Part shown: positions 5,502 to 5,935 of the stretch, one piece after another
How the letters are laid out: each line of letters begins with the position of its first letter
Position numbering within the stretch: position 1 is the stretch's first letter
From: an uncultured Gemmatimonadota bacterium
Lineage (GTDB): Bacteria; Gemmatimonadota; Gemmatimonadetes; Gemmatimonadales; Gemmatimonadaceae
Assembly (NCBI GenBank): GCA_946887155.1
Contig: CAMPKM010000196.1
Location: 1 to 5,935, forward strand
Direction: 5' to 3'
Length of the DNA stretch: 5,935 nt
Position numbers and translations under genes: made by a program
The notes under the pieces: model-generated
What the model saw: the letters and a program-made list of their open reading frames with translations, nothing else
Told to the model about the DNA's origin: nothing
Database searches by the model: none

Positions 5502-5935
5502 ATGAGAGCACTGGTTCTGGCGGCGTTAGGCGCGGTTGTACTCGGCGTGTCGCTCGGCTTGCGCAGCCAGGGGACGAGCCAGCTTGTGGAGTGGCCGGTG
5601 TATGGCGGCGATCCGGGAGGGATGAAGTACTCGCGGCTCACGGACGTGAACAGGGACAATGTGAGCGGGCTGACACGGGCGTGGACCTGGGCGACGGACG
5701 AACAACCGATTCCGCCGACGGACTCCACGAAAGCGGCGCGACCGGGAACGTTCCAGGCCACGCCGCTGATGCTCAACGACACGCTGTACCTCAGTACGCC
5801 GTACAATCGCGTTGTCGCGCTGGATGCCAATACGGGGCGACAGCTCTGGCGGTTCGATCCTGGTTCGCACACCGGGGGCCAGCCGTCCAACGGAACCGGT
5901 TTCGTGCACCGCGGCGTTGCGATATGGACCGGAGG
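5502..5935 (+). CDS. PQQ-dependent dehydrogenase, glucose dehydrogenase-like, 5' part only (runs off right edge)
   Basis: 144 codons before the window edge; the frame is open, so the gene continues. The N-terminus MRALVLAALGAVVLGVSLGL is a signal peptide or anchor. The mature start EWPVYGGDPGGMKYSRLTDV (30-49) with NVSGLTRAWTW (53-63), then FQATPLMLNDTLYLSTPYNR (84-103) and VVALDANTGRQLWRFDPGS (104-122) are the first propeller-blade repeats of the quinoprotein glucose/alcohol dehydrogenase family; RGVAIW (137-142) matches the next conserved block. These enzymes oxidise sugars or alcohols in the periplasm with PQQ and pass electrons to ubiquinone or a cytochrome. The 'YGGDPGG' form is closer to glucose-type than methanol-type members, from memory. 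Family length is several hundred residues, so most catalytic and PQQ-binding residues are outside the window. The start has a good ribosome binding site. Confidence 0.88.
   Translation, partial: MRALVLAALGAVVLGVSLGLRSQGTSQLVEWPVYGGDPGGMKYSRLTDVNRDNVSGLTRAWTWATDEQPIPPTDSTKAARPGTFQATPLMLNDTLYLSTPYNRVVALDANTGRQLWRFDPGSHTGGQPSNGTGFVHRGVAIWTG

Overview
The window is a high-GC stretch of a bacterial chromosome. The genes carry signal peptides of the type used for export to a periplasm (one is a clear Tat signal), and quinoprotein and flavin dehydrogenases sit side by side, so a Gram-negative-type, aerobic, soil-like heterotroph is likely. The gene mix (Tat-exported gluconate-dehydrogenase subunit 3, GMC oxidoreductase, exported amidohydrolase, PQQ dehydrogenase) and the short intergenic repeats remind me of Acidobacteriota or Gemmatimonadota, but no marker gene proves a phylum.

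Left part: the 5' end of a small membrane protein gene runs off the left edge on the minus strand (1-246). It diverges from a plus-strand gene for a signal-anchored M15-type D-Ala-D-Ala carboxypeptidase-like protein (427-1509), whose catalytic domain carries two overlapping calcium-loop-like motifs. The 180 bp between them hold a REP-like palindrome (301-330) and a second hairpin that abuts the peptidase start codon.

Middle: a 430 bp gap without a credible gene (1510-1939) contains a possible terminator hairpin and two tandem copies of a 77 bp repeat. Then come two translationally coupled genes: a Tat-signal gluconate 2-dehydrogenase subunit 3-like protein (1940-2578) and a GMC flavoprotein (2575-4176), which look like the small and catalytic subunits of an exported FAD-dependent sugar/polyol dehydrogenase. 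The catalytic subunit has a CC-x4-C-x3-C cysteine cluster of the kind linked to an Fe-S centre in the Burkholderia FAD-glucose dehydrogenase. The usual cytochrome c subunit is absent from the window.

Right part: an exported metal-dependent amidohydrolase (4222-5439) and the first 144 codons of a PQQ-dependent glucose-dehydrogenase-like quinoprotein (from 5502, running off the right edge). Genes from 1940 onward are on one strand with gaps of -4, 45 and 62 bp and no obvious terminator, so an operon for periplasmic oxidation and hydrolysis of small organic compounds is plausible. The gaps are filled by a 7 bp tandem repeat (4173-4214) and a G-rich 8 bp repeat (5458-5477). I found no tRNA, rRNA, transposase or CRISPR array. 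The most interesting points are the Fe-S type dehydrogenase pair without its cytochrome, the calcium-loop insertion in the peptidase, and the fact that nearly every intergenic gap holds a different short repeat.
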